NCBI GenBank assembly: GCA_014379815.1
Contig: JACMLA010000647.1
Span: 1 to 24,384 of the forward strand
Direction of reading: 5' to 3'
Length of the DNA: 24,384 bases
Source of the DNA: Bryobacteraceae bacterium
GTDB taxonomy: Bacteria > Acidobacteriota > Terriglobia > Bryobacterales > Bryobacteraceae
Of the stretch, positions 8,605-16,196 are shown one piece after another; position 1 is the first letter of the stretch; each line of letters starts with the position of its first letter. Under the pieces are notes generated by a model that had not been told where the DNA came from, made no database searches, and saw nothing but the letters and a program-made list of their open reading frames with translations. A program made the position numbers and the translations under genes.

Positions 8605-11600
8605 GCGTCAGATTGCAGCCGCTCACCGACTGGGTCAGGACGTCTGTGTTGTCGCCGGACCAGGCTCGGGGAAGACCAGCGTTCTGATCGAGAGATTTTC
8701 GTGGCTGGTGCGGGAGCGCGGCGTCAGGCCGGAAAACATTCTGGCGATTACCTTCACAGAGAAAGCAGCTACAGAAATCCGCGAGAGGCTGCTGCGCACG
8801 TTTGCCGATATACCTTCGATGCGCGAACACATCGAGCGTGCCTGGGTGTCCACGATTCACGCTTTCTGTTCACGGTTGCTGCGCGAGAACGCGATTGAAG
8901 CGGCCATAGATCCGGAGTTTCAGGTGCTCGAGCAATCCTGGCTAGTACTGCAGGATGTTGCCGATGAAGTTCTGGAACGCCGTTTTTCAGCAAGTCAGAC
9001 CCGAATGCGAACGTTTATGCGAGCGCTGGCGGTCGCGTTGGATCGGGATGGTTTTGTGCCCGATCTGGCTACATCGCTGGTGATGATTTACGACGCAGTG
9101 CGACTGGCGGGAGCGTCGCTAAGTGCTCTACGCATTCCGACATCTGGCGATTTTCGCAATCACCTGACCACGCTCCGCCAGATGGCAACGGACATCGTGA
9201 ATGATGACACCGGCGGCCGTAGCCCAAAGCAGGTGGAGCAGCATCGGGAAGCCGAGGCCTGGGCGGAACTTGTGCTGTCTCTCAGCGAGGGAGAAATCAC
9301 AAGTGAGCATCTGAGAGCCGCGACTAAGAAGGGCTGGCATCTAAACCACCTGCAAGCCAACAGCTCGGCTAAACGACATGAAGCTACGTTGCGTTTGCTG
9401 CTGAAAGAAGTGAAATGCGAATGGGCATTTAGCTACTACTCTGACGAACGCGAGTTGATTGTAGATCTGCTGGAGGAGATCGACTCTGCTTACCGGGAGC
9501 GCAAGCGGCGTGCGTCCTTGCTGGACTTCGATGACCTCGAAGAGAAGGCAATTGAACTACTGGAAAGCGATCTGGAATTGCGGAGTAAGACTGCTGGACT
9601 TTTCCGCTACATCCTGATGGATGAACTGCAGGACACCAATCCTCTGCAGTGGCGCCTGCTGGAACTGGTGCGGCGTGCGGATAACTTCTTCGCTGTGGGC
9701 GACGTAAATCAGTCGATCTACGGATTTCGACATGCCCGGCCGCAACTATTCGGGGCGTACCGGCAAGCGCTTCTGGACAGCGGAAAGCATGCCGACGAAC
9801 TGCGGGACAACTACAGGTCCAGGCCTGCGCTTCTGGAGACCATTAATACGCTGTTCACCGCTGCCCCGGGTATTGAACCGCACTCCCTTGCGTCGGGACT
9901 GCCGTTCCCCGCTAAACAGGATCCATCGGTGGAAGTGATTGCTGCTTTCGGCGAAGGCGCGAAAGAAACGGAGTGGGTCGAAGCCCAGTGGGTCGCGAGA
10001 CGCATTCTGGATCTGGTCGGCACGCTGTCTTTGAAATCGCGAAAGGCGGAATTCGGTGACGTTGCGATCCTGACCCGCGCTAATGAGAGCACCGGCGAAC
10101 TGCAGCGAGCACTTGATCGTTTTGGCATCCCATCCGTTGTGATTGGCGGCGTTACCTTTTACGACACGCGGGAAATTCGTGATTTGAAGCTTGTTCTCGA
10201 TGTGCTGTTGAATCCTCGTGATGAGGTGGCGCTGGCGGGCTTGCTGAGATCTCCGATGTTCGGTCTTGGAGATGAAGAGCTGATGCAGCGAGGGTCGGCA
10301 GGTGGGCTTCTGGCAAGTGTGGAACAGAATCCTCCTGCCGGTTGGGAATGGCTGATGGACCTCAGGCGGCAACGCAATCTGATGAGCCCCGACCGGCTTC
10401 TGCGGCGCGTCATCGATGCCTCCGATTATGAAAGCAATCTGACGGACCGGGCCCGATCCAACATCGCAAAATATCTTGCCATGCTCGGTGAGCGCTATCA
10501 GCGACACCCGGCCGGGCTTGCGGAACTGGTTGCGTCGGTGGAGCAAGCGTCGCGGGAAGCGGAAGCGCCTCCTGCGGACGGCGGGGCTGCTGTGCGTCTT
10601 ATGACTCTGCACAAAGCTAAGGGCCTGGAATTCCCGGTTGTCTTTCTTCCCTTTCTTCACAAAGGACGGAACTACGGCACACCGGTTATCTCCTTTACGC
10701 AGGACCATGGTCTTGGCGTGAAGTGGAGAGACCCGGGCAGTGCCGAAAACATTTCAGACGCGATTGCAAAGAGAAATGAAGAAGCCGCCCGAGCTACGCA
10801 GGACGCCGAAGAGAACCGGCTGCTGTACGTCGGTTGTACCCGCGCCGAAGAACACCTTGTTTTGTCCTGGTCGGTTACGGGTCGGAACCGATCGTGCGCG
10901 GCTGGATTCATTACGTCCAAACTAGGTCTGAGTCTCGACGCGGCAACTCAGGAGGCATTCACACAGACCGGAGTCCGCGTGTTTTCCACCGATCGTGAGC
11001 CGACTCCCGTAGCAGGTGTAGCGCAGCGGGCACGGACGGGGAACGTTATGGTGTTGCCTGTAACTTCGATGCCTGGAAGCCCTGACTCGTCGGCGTCTGT
11101 GACAGACATCAGCAATTTTGCAGAGTGTCCTCGCAGATACTTTTTGGGACGTTTCCTGAACCAGGGCCGGAAACCCCGACTCGACCTGCTGACCGCTTCA
11201 GAAGACGATCTGGATGAACGGGACGGTGGTTCCCAATCGGCAGCTGAACTGGGAATCGAAGTGCATGCTCTGCTGGCTGGGCAACCTGCACCGGAGGCGT
11301 CCCACGAGTCTGTTGAACTTGCTGCGCGCTTTCGCACTACGACAATCGCAAAAAAGCTTTCCCGCGCCAAAATCGTAGAGCACGAATGGGACTTTGTGTT
11401 TGAAACAGGCGGATTGGTTCTTCGCGGACAAGTCGATCTGTGGTTTGAGTGCGACCGGCAGATCTACCTCGTCGACTACAAAACAGACCGTCGTCCATCG
11501 GTAGGCGTTGCAGGTCATTCCCTCCAGTTGAGGCTGTATGCACTGGCTCTGGAAAGCGCCTTGAAACGGTTGCCAGAAAAGGGAGTGCTTTGTTTTTTGC

Positions 11601-11788
11601 GGAGTGATCTGGAAGAGGAAGTCGATCTCAGCCCTCTTGCTTTGAACGAGGCTCTTGAGGTCGTGTATTCGTTCCAGCTAGCGCAGCAGTCGGGAGAGTT
11701 TACTGTTAAGCCCGGCAACGCGTGTTTGTCGTGCGCATTTCATGCCACGAGCTGCCCCGTTGGAAGAGAAAAAGCTGGTTTACTGTAG
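8591..11788 (+). CDS. addA: AddA-type helicase-nuclease subunit (UvrD/RecB superfamily)
   Basis: Superfamily 1 helicase and nuclease subunit of AddAB, 1065 residues. Helicase motifs in order: Walker A GPGSGKT (23-29) after a Q-motif (SERQIAAAH), ITFTEKAATEIRERL, Walker B DELQDTN (D344-E345), GDVNQSIYGFRHA, DNYRSRP, MTLHKAKGLEFPVVF (about 671-685) and LLYVGCTRAEEHLVLS. The C-terminal RecB-type nuclease shows H892 (GIEVHALL), D949 (GQVDLW) and D962-x-K964 (VDYKTDR). Unusually for AddA, it also has C846 (AECPRRY) plus C1045, C1048, C1055 (CLSCAFHATSC), the same layout as the Fe-S ligands of AddB. The start at 8591 lies within the last codons of addB; the longer in-frame extension to 8477 is inside addB and unlikely. 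Confidence 0.93.
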   Translation: MPLSERQIAAAHRLGQDVCVVAGPGSGKTSVLIERFSWLVRERGVRPENILAITFTEKAATEIRERLLRTFADIPSMREHIERAWVSTIHAFCSRLLRENAIEAAIDPEFQVLEQSWLVLQDVADEVLERRFSASQTRMRTFMRALAVALDRDGFVPDLATSLVMIYDAVRLAGASLSALRIPTSGDFRNHLTTLRQMATDIVNDDTGGRSPKQVEQHREAEAWAELVLSLSEGEITSEHLRAATKKGWHLNHLQANSSAKRHEATLRLLLKEVKCEWAFSYYSDERELIVDLLEEIDSAYRERKRRASLLDFDDLEEKAIELLESDLELRSKTAGLFRYILMDELQDTNPLQWRLLELVRRADNFFAVGDVNQSIYGFRHARPQLFGAYRQALLDSGKHADELRDNYRSRPALLETINTLFTAAPGIEPHSLASGLPFPAKQDPSVEVIAAFGEGAKETEWVEAQWVARRILDLVGTLSLKSRKAEFGDVAILTRANESTGELQRALDRFGIPSVVIGGVTFYDTREIRDLKLVLDVLLNPRDEVALAGLLRSPMFGLGDEELMQRGSAGGLLASVEQNPPAGWEWLMDLRRQRNLMSPDRLLRRVIDASDYESNLTDRARSNIAKYLAMLGERYQRHPAGLAELVASVEQASREAEAPPADGGAAVRLMTLHKAKGLEFPVVFLPFLHKGRNYGTPVISFTQDHGLGVKWRDPGSAENISDAIAKRNEEAARATQDAEENRLLYVGCTRAEEHLVLSWSVTGRNRSCAAGFITSKLGLSLDAATQEAFTQTGVRVFSTDREPTPVAGVAQRARTGNVMVLPVTSMPGSPDSSASVTDISNFAECPRRYFLGRFLNQGRKPRLDLLTASEDDLDERDGGSQSAAELGIEVHALLAGQPAPEASHESVELAARFRTTTIAKKLSRAKIVEHEWDFVFETGGLVLRGQVDLWFECDRQIYLVDYKTDRRPSVGVAGHSLQLRLYALALESALKRLPEKGVLCFLRSDLEEEVDLSPLALNEALEVVYSFQLAQQSGEFTVKPGNACLSCAFHATSCPVGREKAGLL

Positions 11789-12103
11789 CAATCCTCGATT
11801 CCATCTGGTGCTCAACTTCAGAAGAAGTTTCGGACTTTCTGCAATATTTACCGTTGGCGCAATTCTTGCCACACGTGAGTTGTTCTCCAGCAAACGGGGC
11901 AACCGCTGAGGCAGTTGGATGTGCCTATCCAACCTCATTCAGATTAAGTACTTACGGCGAGTCGCGTAACTGTCTTCTGGTCGCCGTCAGCACTGGAACG
12001 TAAATTGCTTTTTGATTTTCGTGCGCAGACAGCCTCGAAGGCTGCGAGACGTACCGGAAAGCTTCGACGAGCTTTCATGAACAGAATGCGGGAGGAGACG
12101 GAG
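11789..12103. other. Gene-free region upstream of the stress-type cluster
   Basis: 315 bases between addA and the GlsB/YeaQ-like gene. I see no convincing gene; the short frames opening here do not look coding. It holds one perfect inverted repeat (listed separately) and, near 11995, a GGAAC element of the kind used as a -35 by ECF sigma factors, but no well-spaced partner, so I do not call a promoter. The promoter of the following gene should lie in this region. Confidence 0.6.
11914..11933 (+). terminator. Hairpin downstream of addA
   Basis: GTTGGAT (11914-11920) and ATCCAAC (11927-11933) are perfect inverted repeats around a 6-base loop. It lies about 125 bases after the addA stop and has no run of T directly behind it, so it may be a weak or factor-dependent terminator, or an operator-type dyad for the next gene. 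Confidence 0.35.
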
Positions 12104-12364
12104 ATGTTTGGTTTTCTAGGCTTGATTCTTTTCGGACTGGTGGTAGGGGTGATCGCAAAACTCCTTATGCCCGGACGTGATCCAGGTGGCTTCATCGTGA
12201 CGATCCTTTTGGGGATCGCAGGTGCGGTTCTGGGCGGCTGGATTGGGCGCCTGATGGGCTTCTACGGACCTAATGAAGCTGCGGGATTCTTCATGGCTCT
12301 GATCGGATCCATTCTGTTGCTTGTGCTGTATCGGGTAGCAATGGGCCGCCGGACCGCTGTTTAA
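12104..12364 (+). CDS. GlsB/YeaQ/YmgE-family stress membrane protein
   Basis: An 86-residue inner-membrane protein of the transglycosylase-associated (GlsB/YeaQ/YmgE) family, small stress-induced membrane proteins whose biochemical role is not settled. Three hydrophobic helices are visible: MFGFLGLILFGLVVGVIAKLL (1-21), then GGFIVTILLGIAGAVLGGWIG (about 27-47), and AAGFFMALIGSILLLVLYRVA (about 59-79). The loop motif MPGRDPGG between the first and second helix and the glycine-rich second helix are diagnostic. The ATG at 12104 has GGAGGAG (12091-12097) at good spacing; a frame opening at 12005 would add an unrelated basic N-terminus. It is the first gene of the stress-type cluster and is followed by a hairpin and the ECF sigma gene. 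Confidence 0.9.
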   Translation: MFGFLGLILFGLVVGVIAKLLMPGRDPGGFIVTILLGIAGAVLGGWIGRLMGFYGPNEAAGFFMALIGSILLLVLYRVAMGRRTAV

Positions 12365-12376
12365 TTCATTGGATTC

Positions 12377-12401
12377 GGCGGGAGCCCTGGTAACTCCCGC
12401 C
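12377..12401 (+). other. GC-rich stem-loop between the GlsB-like gene and the ECF gene
   Basis: GGCGGGAG (12377-12384) and CTCCCGCC (12394-12401) form a perfect 8-bp stem with a 9-base loop. No T-run follows, so it is not a standard intrinsic terminator; it could be a factor-dependent terminator, an mRNA stabiliser, or part of the ECF leader. The loop bases CCCTGG (12385-12390) can pair with TCAGGG at 12408-12413, allowing a pseudoknot. Confidence 0.5.
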
Positions 12402-12450
12402 AGCCACTCAGGGCAAGGACAGATTTCGAAAGGAAAAGGAAAAGACAAAA

Positions 12451-13011
12451 ATGACGAGAGAAGAATACGGGCAGGCTTATCAGAAGGGTTTCAATCTCAC
12501 AGTACGGTTTCTGGTCTCAAGAGGTCTCGCATATGACGCGGCTCAGGAGACTGCGCAAGCGGCGTGGGTTAAGGGATGGGAACGCCTCGGCCAGCTCCGG
12601 GATTCTTCCATGGTGCTGACCTGGATGAATAGCATCGCGCTAAACATTCACCGCAGTTACATTCGTCGCGAGCCTCTCCTGCAGACCCTTCCGGAACTGG
12701 CTACACCGCCCCGGATCAACCTTGCTGCAATCGATGTCCGCCGCATTCTAAAAACTTGCAAGACGAATGACCGGATGGTTCTACAGCGCCACTACCTTGA
12801 AGGTTTCAAGGTTCAGGAGATCGCGCAGGAACAGGGATGGACCGAGACCGCCGTTCGAATTCGGCTGCTACGCGCACGCCGTACCGTTGGAAAACGCCTC
12901 GGTCGTAAGTACCCGGAAAGTGCCGCTGCGCAAAAGCTGGCCGCTGCTAACGCGTCTGCTGCTGCCGCCGTCGGTGTTGAACCGGTAATAGAAAACGCTG
13001 TTGCCGCCTGA
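12451..13011 (+). CDS. ECF-type RNA polymerase sigma factor
   Basis: A 186-residue sigma-70 family factor of the extracytoplasmic-function class, which directs RNA polymerase to a stress regulon. Region 2 is visible at about 30-75 (YDAAQETAQAAWVKGWERL ... TWMNSIALNIHRSYIRR) and region 4 at about 107-150, with the helix-turn-helix FKVQEIAQEQGWTETAVRIR followed by basic LLRARRTVGKRLGRKY. A roughly 30-residue Ala-rich tail (AAAQKLAAANASAAAAVGVE) has no counterpart in typical members. Region 2 is only moderately like the consensus, so this is a divergent subgroup. No anti-sigma factor or zinc-binding HXXXCXXC protein is adjacent. Repeated AGGAAAAGG motifs precede the ATG. It sits among stress-type genes and may control them; that is inference. 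Confidence 0.85.
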   Translation: MTREEYGQAYQKGFNLTVRFLVSRGLAYDAAQETAQAAWVKGWERLGQLRDSSMVLTWMNSIALNIHRSYIRREPLLQTLPELATPPRINLAAIDVRRILKTCKTNDRMVLQRHYLEGFKVQEIAQEQGWTETAVRIRLLRARRTVGKRLGRKYPESAAAQKLAAANASAAAAVGVEPVIENAVAA

Positions 13012-13031
13012 GGCTGTTTGATTTAAGAAGC

Positions 13032-13049
13032 CGGGCCTCAAACGGCCCG
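13032..13049 (+). other. GC-rich stem-loop between the ECF gene and the SYLF gene
   Basis: CGGGCC (13032-13037) and GGCCCG (13044-13049) are perfect arms around TCAAAC. There is no T-run. It may partly terminate ECF transcription or protect the 3' end of the message; the SYLF ribosome site follows about 20 bases later. Confidence 0.45.
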
Positions 13050-13081
13050 CCCACACACAAGTAACTACTAAGGAGACACAC

Positions 13082-13780
13082 ATGAGATTAAGGACTCTTG
13101 CTGTTGCGATCGTTTGCACTACCAGCCTGTTCGCGGCTAAGGACGACGTAGTGAAGAGGTTGAGCACGTCGGCTGAGGTTTTTGGAGAGATCACAAAGAT
13201 CGATGACAAGGGTATCCCCCGTGAACTACTCGAGAAAGCGCAGTGCGTGGTGATTGTGCCTGATATGAAGAGGGCTGGTTTCATTGTCGGAGCCAAGTAC
13301 GGGAAAGGCTTCATGACCTGCCGCGCGGGTCGAGCCTGGAGCGCCCCATCCGCAGTGCGAATCGAGGGCGGCAGCATAGGTGCCCAGATAGGTGCTGGCG
13401 AAACCGACGTGGTGCTGGTAGTTATGAACAAGAATGGAGCTGAGAAGCTCATGCGCAGCGAATTTACCCTAGGCGGCGAGGTTGGTGTGATGGCAGGACC
13501 GGTCGGCCGCGACTCGTCAGCACAGACCGATGCCTTGATGAACGCTGAAATTCTTTCCTATTCGCGAGCTCGTGGACTTTTCGCGGGGATCGCCCTTACC
13601 GGATCCACACTTCGCGCCGACGACAAGGACAATGAGGATCTGTACGGTAAACCCATTGAGCACAAGACGATCCTGATGGGTAAGGTCACTCGACCAGCTG
13701 AAGCCAAAGTGCTGTTCACTTCGCTGAATCGCTTCCCTGCGACCAAAGCCGGAACCCGCAGCCGCTCAACCAAGAACTGA
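13082..13780 (+). CDS. Exported SYLF (YSC84-like) lipid-binding protein
   Basis: A 232-residue protein with a signal peptide (about 1-19, MRLRTLAVAIVCTTSLFAA) and a SYLF domain over most of the rest. SYLF (YSC84/DUF500) domains bind phospholipids, shown for eukaryotic members; bacterial members are exported and of uncertain role. Diagnostic stretches: AQCVVIVPDMKRAGFIVGAKYGKG... (start near residue 53), the internal GGSIGAQIGAGETDVVLVVMN, the LGGEVGVMAGPVGRDSSAQTDA segment (around 138-158), and the end SYSRARGLFAGIALTGSTLRADDKDNEDLYG, which is highly characteristic. AAGGAG precedes the ATG at proper spacing. It follows the ECF gene and precedes the repeat/glycine-zipper gene on the same strand. 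Confidence 0.93.
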   Translation: MRLRTLAVAIVCTTSLFAAKDDVVKRLSTSAEVFGEITKIDDKGIPRELLEKAQCVVIVPDMKRAGFIVGAKYGKGFMTCRAGRAWSAPSAVRIEGGSIGAQIGAGETDVVLVVMNKNGAEKLMRSEFTLGGEVGVMAGPVGRDSSAQTDALMNAEILSYSRARGLFAGIALTGSTLRADDKDNEDLYGKPIEHKTILMGKVTRPAEAKVLFTSLNRFPATKAGTRSRSTKN

Positions 13781-13838
13781 GTATTTTAGACTGTAAGTTG
13801 ATGTCGCGATGTGTGCGGCACGGAAAAGGAGAGTCAGC

Positions 13839-14681
13839 ATGAAAGGTATCATTTTCGCTTGTGTTCTGTCGGCCTCTGTGTTGCAGGCAGACACACTGTA
13901 CCTGCGTGATGGACAGTCCGTCCGTGGAACCTTTATCAGTGGAACCAGCCAGGCCATCCGGTTTCTCCCGGATGGCGGTCGAACGCAAAACTATCCTATT
14001 CAGGGTGTGGATCGCCTCAGTTTTGGTGATTCCGACAACTCGAGTACATCGTCTGCCAGTGGAGACCGGTACAGAAACGATGACCGGTCCCGCAACAACG
14101 ATGATCGGCTTCGCAACAATGATGACCGGCTCCGCGATAACGATGGATTTCGGAACTCTGCGGCGCGTTCGCGGAATGCGAACGACGAAATCCCGTCAGG
14201 TACACAAGTATCTATCCGGATGATTGACTCGATCAATTCCAACCAGACTGACGTGGGACGCAAGTATCGCGCGTCCCTTGAGCAGGATCTGGTTGTCGAC
14301 GGCCGGGTGATCGCCGCGCGCGGAGCTGATGCGACTGTAGAAGTAGTACGGGTTAATCAAGCCCGCGCTATCTCGGGAAGAGAAGAAGTTGCGTTAGCGC
14401 TGACGGAGATCAATGCGAACGGACGTCGGTTGAACCCGGTGACTGAAAACGCCGAGATCACTTCTAACTCTCGTGGCTCGGAAAACGTGAAAGTAATTGG
14501 CGGCACGACTGCTTTGGGAGCCATCATTGGAGCTATCGCGGGCGGCGGCAAGGGAGCCGCAATTGGTGCTGCCTCTGGTGCCGCAGTAGGTGCGGGAGCC
14601 CAGGCGGTACGTGGTCAGAAGCTGGAAGTACCGTCAGAAACCCAACTGCTGTTCACGCTCTCGCAGCCAATGCGGATGTAA
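13839..14681 (+). CDS. Secreted protein with DDRxRNN repeats and C-terminal glycine zipper
   Basis: A 280-residue protein of a type I recall from Acidobacteriota, function unknown. Signal peptide 1-17 ([17 protein letters not shown]), then a small beta-rich domain ([20 protein letters not shown]), a hydrophilic linker with three heptapeptide units of the form DDRxRxN (residues 81-101), a second domain beginning [20 protein letters not shown] and containing [20 protein letters not shown], a glycine zipper (about 224-255: [20 protein letters not shown] and beyond) that may insert in or lie along a membrane, and a closing [13 protein letters not shown] strand. The ATG at 13839 has GGAGAG in front; an upstream extension to 13809 is less likely. 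A strong terminator follows, so this is probably the last gene of its transcript. Confidence 0.8.
   Translation: MKGIIFACVLSASVLQADTLYLRDGQSVRGTFISGTSQAIRFLPDGGRTQNYPIQGVDRLSFGDSDNSSTSSASGDRYRNDDRSRNNDDRLRNNDDRLRDNDGFRNSAARSRNANDEIPSGTQVSIRMIDSINSNQTDVGRKYRASLEQDLVVDGRVIAARGADATVEVVRVNQARAISGREEVALALTEINANGRRLNPVTENAEITSNSRGSENVKVIGGTTALGAIIGAIAGGGKGAAIGAASGAAVGAGAQAVRGQKLEVPSETQLLFTLSQPMRM
14079..14141 (+). repeat. Three tandem 21-bp repeats inside the glycine-zipper gene
   Basis: Three adjacent in-frame 21-bp units (14079-14099, 14100-14120, 14121-14141), each beginning GATGA(C/T)CGG and encoding a DDRxRxN heptad, preceded by a degenerate 18-bp copy from 14061. The units differ mostly by single-base changes, so they look like slippage or duplication products that could vary in copy number. 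Confidence 0.85.
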
Positions 14682-14709
14682 TTAGATAAAGCGATCTTTG
14701 GCGAGCGAA

Positions 14710-14748
14710 GTCCCGCACGGCTGCAGTAGCCTGCGGGATTTTTTTTTT
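14710..14748 (+). terminator. Intrinsic terminator of the glycine-zipper gene
   Basis: GTCCCGCA (14710-14717) pairs with TGCGGGAT (14731 area to 14739) with an inner GGCT/AGCC extension after a one-base bulge, and ten T follow (14739-14748). The T-run fits termination of plus-strand transcription only. It lies about 30 bases after the upstream stop and just before the 3' end of convergent ku. Confidence 0.9.
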
Positions 14749-14755
14749 GGAAGAT

Positions 14756-15640
14756 TCAGCCTGCCTGCCTGCGCTTGGGCCGCTCTCCGGATGAGTTCGC
14801 GGATGCACGGCGGGCAGGCTTCTTGTCGCCCGCTTCCTCCCGTTGCGACTCTGGTTCCTCCGCGTTCGCGGCAGCGGCTTTCAGATTGAGACTCCGTTGC
14901 AAAGCTGCCATAAGATCGATGACTGGAGCGAGCTTTCGGCCGGAAGTCTCCTGCACTGTCCGACCCTCACGCTTTGCTTCCAGCATCTCGGTCAGCCGTT
15001 TCTGGTAAGCGTCCTCGTATTTCTCAGGGTCGAACGGAGCTGCGAGGCTTTGCACCAACTGCTCAGCGAGCGCGACTTCCTGTGGCTTCACTTCGATGTT
15101 TTTAGTTGTCCCATACTCCGGGATCGCACGGACTTCATTAGCGTAGAAGATCGTGTGCATTGTGAGCCCATCTTCGCGCGGCCGAATGACTATGGTGTGC
15201 TCGCGCTGATGCATTGTGATCTTGGCCATCGCTGCGTAGCCGCTCTTCCTCATGGTTTCAAGGAGCAGTTGATATGCTTTACGGCCAGGGTCCTCGGGAG
15301 TCACATAGTAGGACGAGTCGAAGTAGAGAGGGTCGACTTCCTGAAGCTTGACGAATTCCAGGATCTCCATACTTTCCTGCGACTCGGGAGCGATCTTCTT
15401 CAACTCCTCTTCTTCCACGATGATGTAACTATCTTTCTCAGCTTCGTAGCCTTTGACAAGTTCTGAACGTTCTACGACTCTCTCGCAAACAGGACAGTAA
15501 ACCTGTTGTTTGATTCGGGAGTGACACGGTTCATGAATTTGATTGAAGCTGACCCTCTCGGTCCGGGCTGCGGCGAATAACCGCACCGGAATAGAGATTA
15601 GCCCGAATGTGACGTAGCCCTTCCAGATAGTGGATGCCAT
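14756..15640 (-). CDS. ku: Ku, DNA end-binding protein (non-homologous end joining)
   Basis: Bacterial Ku homologue, 294 residues. It forms a ring-shaped homodimer that binds double-strand ends and recruits the ligase LigD. The N-terminus ([20 protein letters not shown]) is the family hallmark; C39, H40, C49 and C52 around [17 protein letters not shown] form a zinc-ribbon-like site; the core ([46 protein letters not shown]) is well conserved. The C-terminal tail, about 45 residues, is lysine/arginine-rich ([19 protein letters not shown]), as in Ku proteins with DNA-binding extensions. The start at 15640 matches the family; a longer frame from 15745 is not supported. No ligD lies in this window. 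It is divergent from the DUF1328 gene. Confidence 0.95.
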   Translation of the reverse strand: MASTIWKGYVTFGLISIPVRLFAAARTERVSFNQIHEPCHSRIKQQVYCPVCERVVERSELVKGYEAEKDSYIIVEEEELKKIAPESQESMEILEFVKLQEVDPLYFDSSYYVTPEDPGRKAYQLLLETMRKSGYAAMAKITMHQREHTIVIRPREDGLTMHTIFYANEVRAIPEYGTTKNIEVKPQEVALAEQLVQSLAAPFDPEKYEDAYQKRLTEMLEAKREGRTVQETSGRKLAPVIDLMAALQRSLNLKAAAANAEEPESQREEAGDKKPARRASANSSGERPKRRQAG

Positions 15641-15833
15641 AGTCGCTGTCTTGTACTGCCAATCGTACACCCAGCAGCCTGGCAAGTTTTGCCTGGCCTG
15701 TGTTGGCCGTGAAACGAAGGTACCAACCTCCCTAATTGAAAACAAGTCGCTTAGTTTTTTGGCCCCCGGTTTGCATCTACGTCAGCTGAGAGCCTGTGCG
15801 GTACTTGGACTCAAGCAGACTGGAGGTGGCCCA

Positions 15834-15998
15834 ATGCTGAACTACGCCGTTGTGTTCTTTCTTATCGCGATCATTGCCGCAGTCCTGGGTTTTGGAGGCA
15901 TTTCAATCGCCTCTGCTGGAATCGCGAAGATCCTGTTTTTCCTGTTTTTGGTGATCTTTCTGATCACGCTAGTGATGGGCGTCGCCCGTCGCGCTTGA
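15834..15998 (+). CDS. DUF1328 (YtjA-type) small membrane protein
   Basis: A 54-residue protein with two transmembrane helices (about 4-26 and 29-50), the layout of the DUF1328/YtjA family: [20 protein letters not shown] in the centre is the recognisable family core, followed by [15 protein letters not shown] and a basic end. Function unknown; homologues are often induced by stress. The ATG at 15834 has GGAGG at 15822-15826, 7 bases upstream, while the open frame to 15630 overlaps ku and is not supported. It is divergent from ku with a 193-base gap that should hold both promoters, and is closed by a strong terminator. Confidence 0.92.
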   Translation: MLNYAVVFFLIAIIAAVLGFGGISIASAGIAKILFFLFLVIFLITLVMGVARRA

Positions 15999-16010
15999 AC
16001 TGTTTCTGGT

Positions 16011-16027
16011 GGATAAGACTGTTATCC
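16011..16027 (+). other. Small hairpin after the DUF1328 gene
   Basis: GGATAA (16011-16016) and TTATCC (16022-16027) are perfect arms around GACTG. It lies immediately before the terminator hairpin, so the two form a tandem 3'-end structure. Confidence 0.45.
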
Positions 16028-16029
16028 GA

Positions 16030-16061
16030 GAAAGCGGCTGGAGTGATCCGGTCGCTTTTCT
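16030..16061 (+). terminator. Intrinsic terminator of the DUF1328 gene
   Basis: AAAGCGGCTGG (16031-16041) pairs over 11 positions (two G-U) with CCGGTCGCTTT (16048-16058) around the loop AGTGAT, and TTTTCT closes the structure. It ends about 60 bases after the stop, so the DUF1328 gene is probably transcribed alone. Confidence 0.8.
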
Positions 16062-16196
16062 GCGTTACGGCACACATGAAGTAGTTGTAATTCTTTCGCC
16101 ATCGGTGAACGAAGGGTTTACCAAAATGCTTTGCAAACAAAAGACATGAGCATTTGGCGCTCGACGTGCAACATGGAGTCGCCGAGGGGTATCGCA

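Noticed and set aside
9746..10708. 320-codon open frame on the minus strand inside addA
   Set aside because: It lies wholly opposite conserved helicase motifs of AddA, and its translation is rich in Arg, His, Gln and Ser with no recognisable domain; it is a shadow of a GC-rich coding strand.
11722..12003. 93-codon plus-strand frame overlapping the end of addA
   Set aside because: Starts inside the addA nuclease tail in another frame, has no ribosome site, and its composition does not look coding.
11995..12022. GGAAC...CGTG as an ECF-type promoter before the GlsB-like gene
   Set aside because: The spacing (about 20 bases) is longer than the usual 15-17, and I found no matching copy upstream of the other island genes.
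12868..13452. 194-codon minus-strand frame across the ECF and SYLF genes
   Set aside because: Antisense to clear sigma region 4 and SYLF motifs, crosses an intergenic hairpin, and the product is low-complexity.
14079..14141. Tandem 21-bp repeats considered as a CRISPR-like array
   Set aside because: Units are directly adjacent with no spacers and are in frame within a coding sequence.
14843..15466. 207-codon plus-strand frame opposite ku
   Set aside because: Antisense to the conserved Ku core; no ribosome site or family resemblance.
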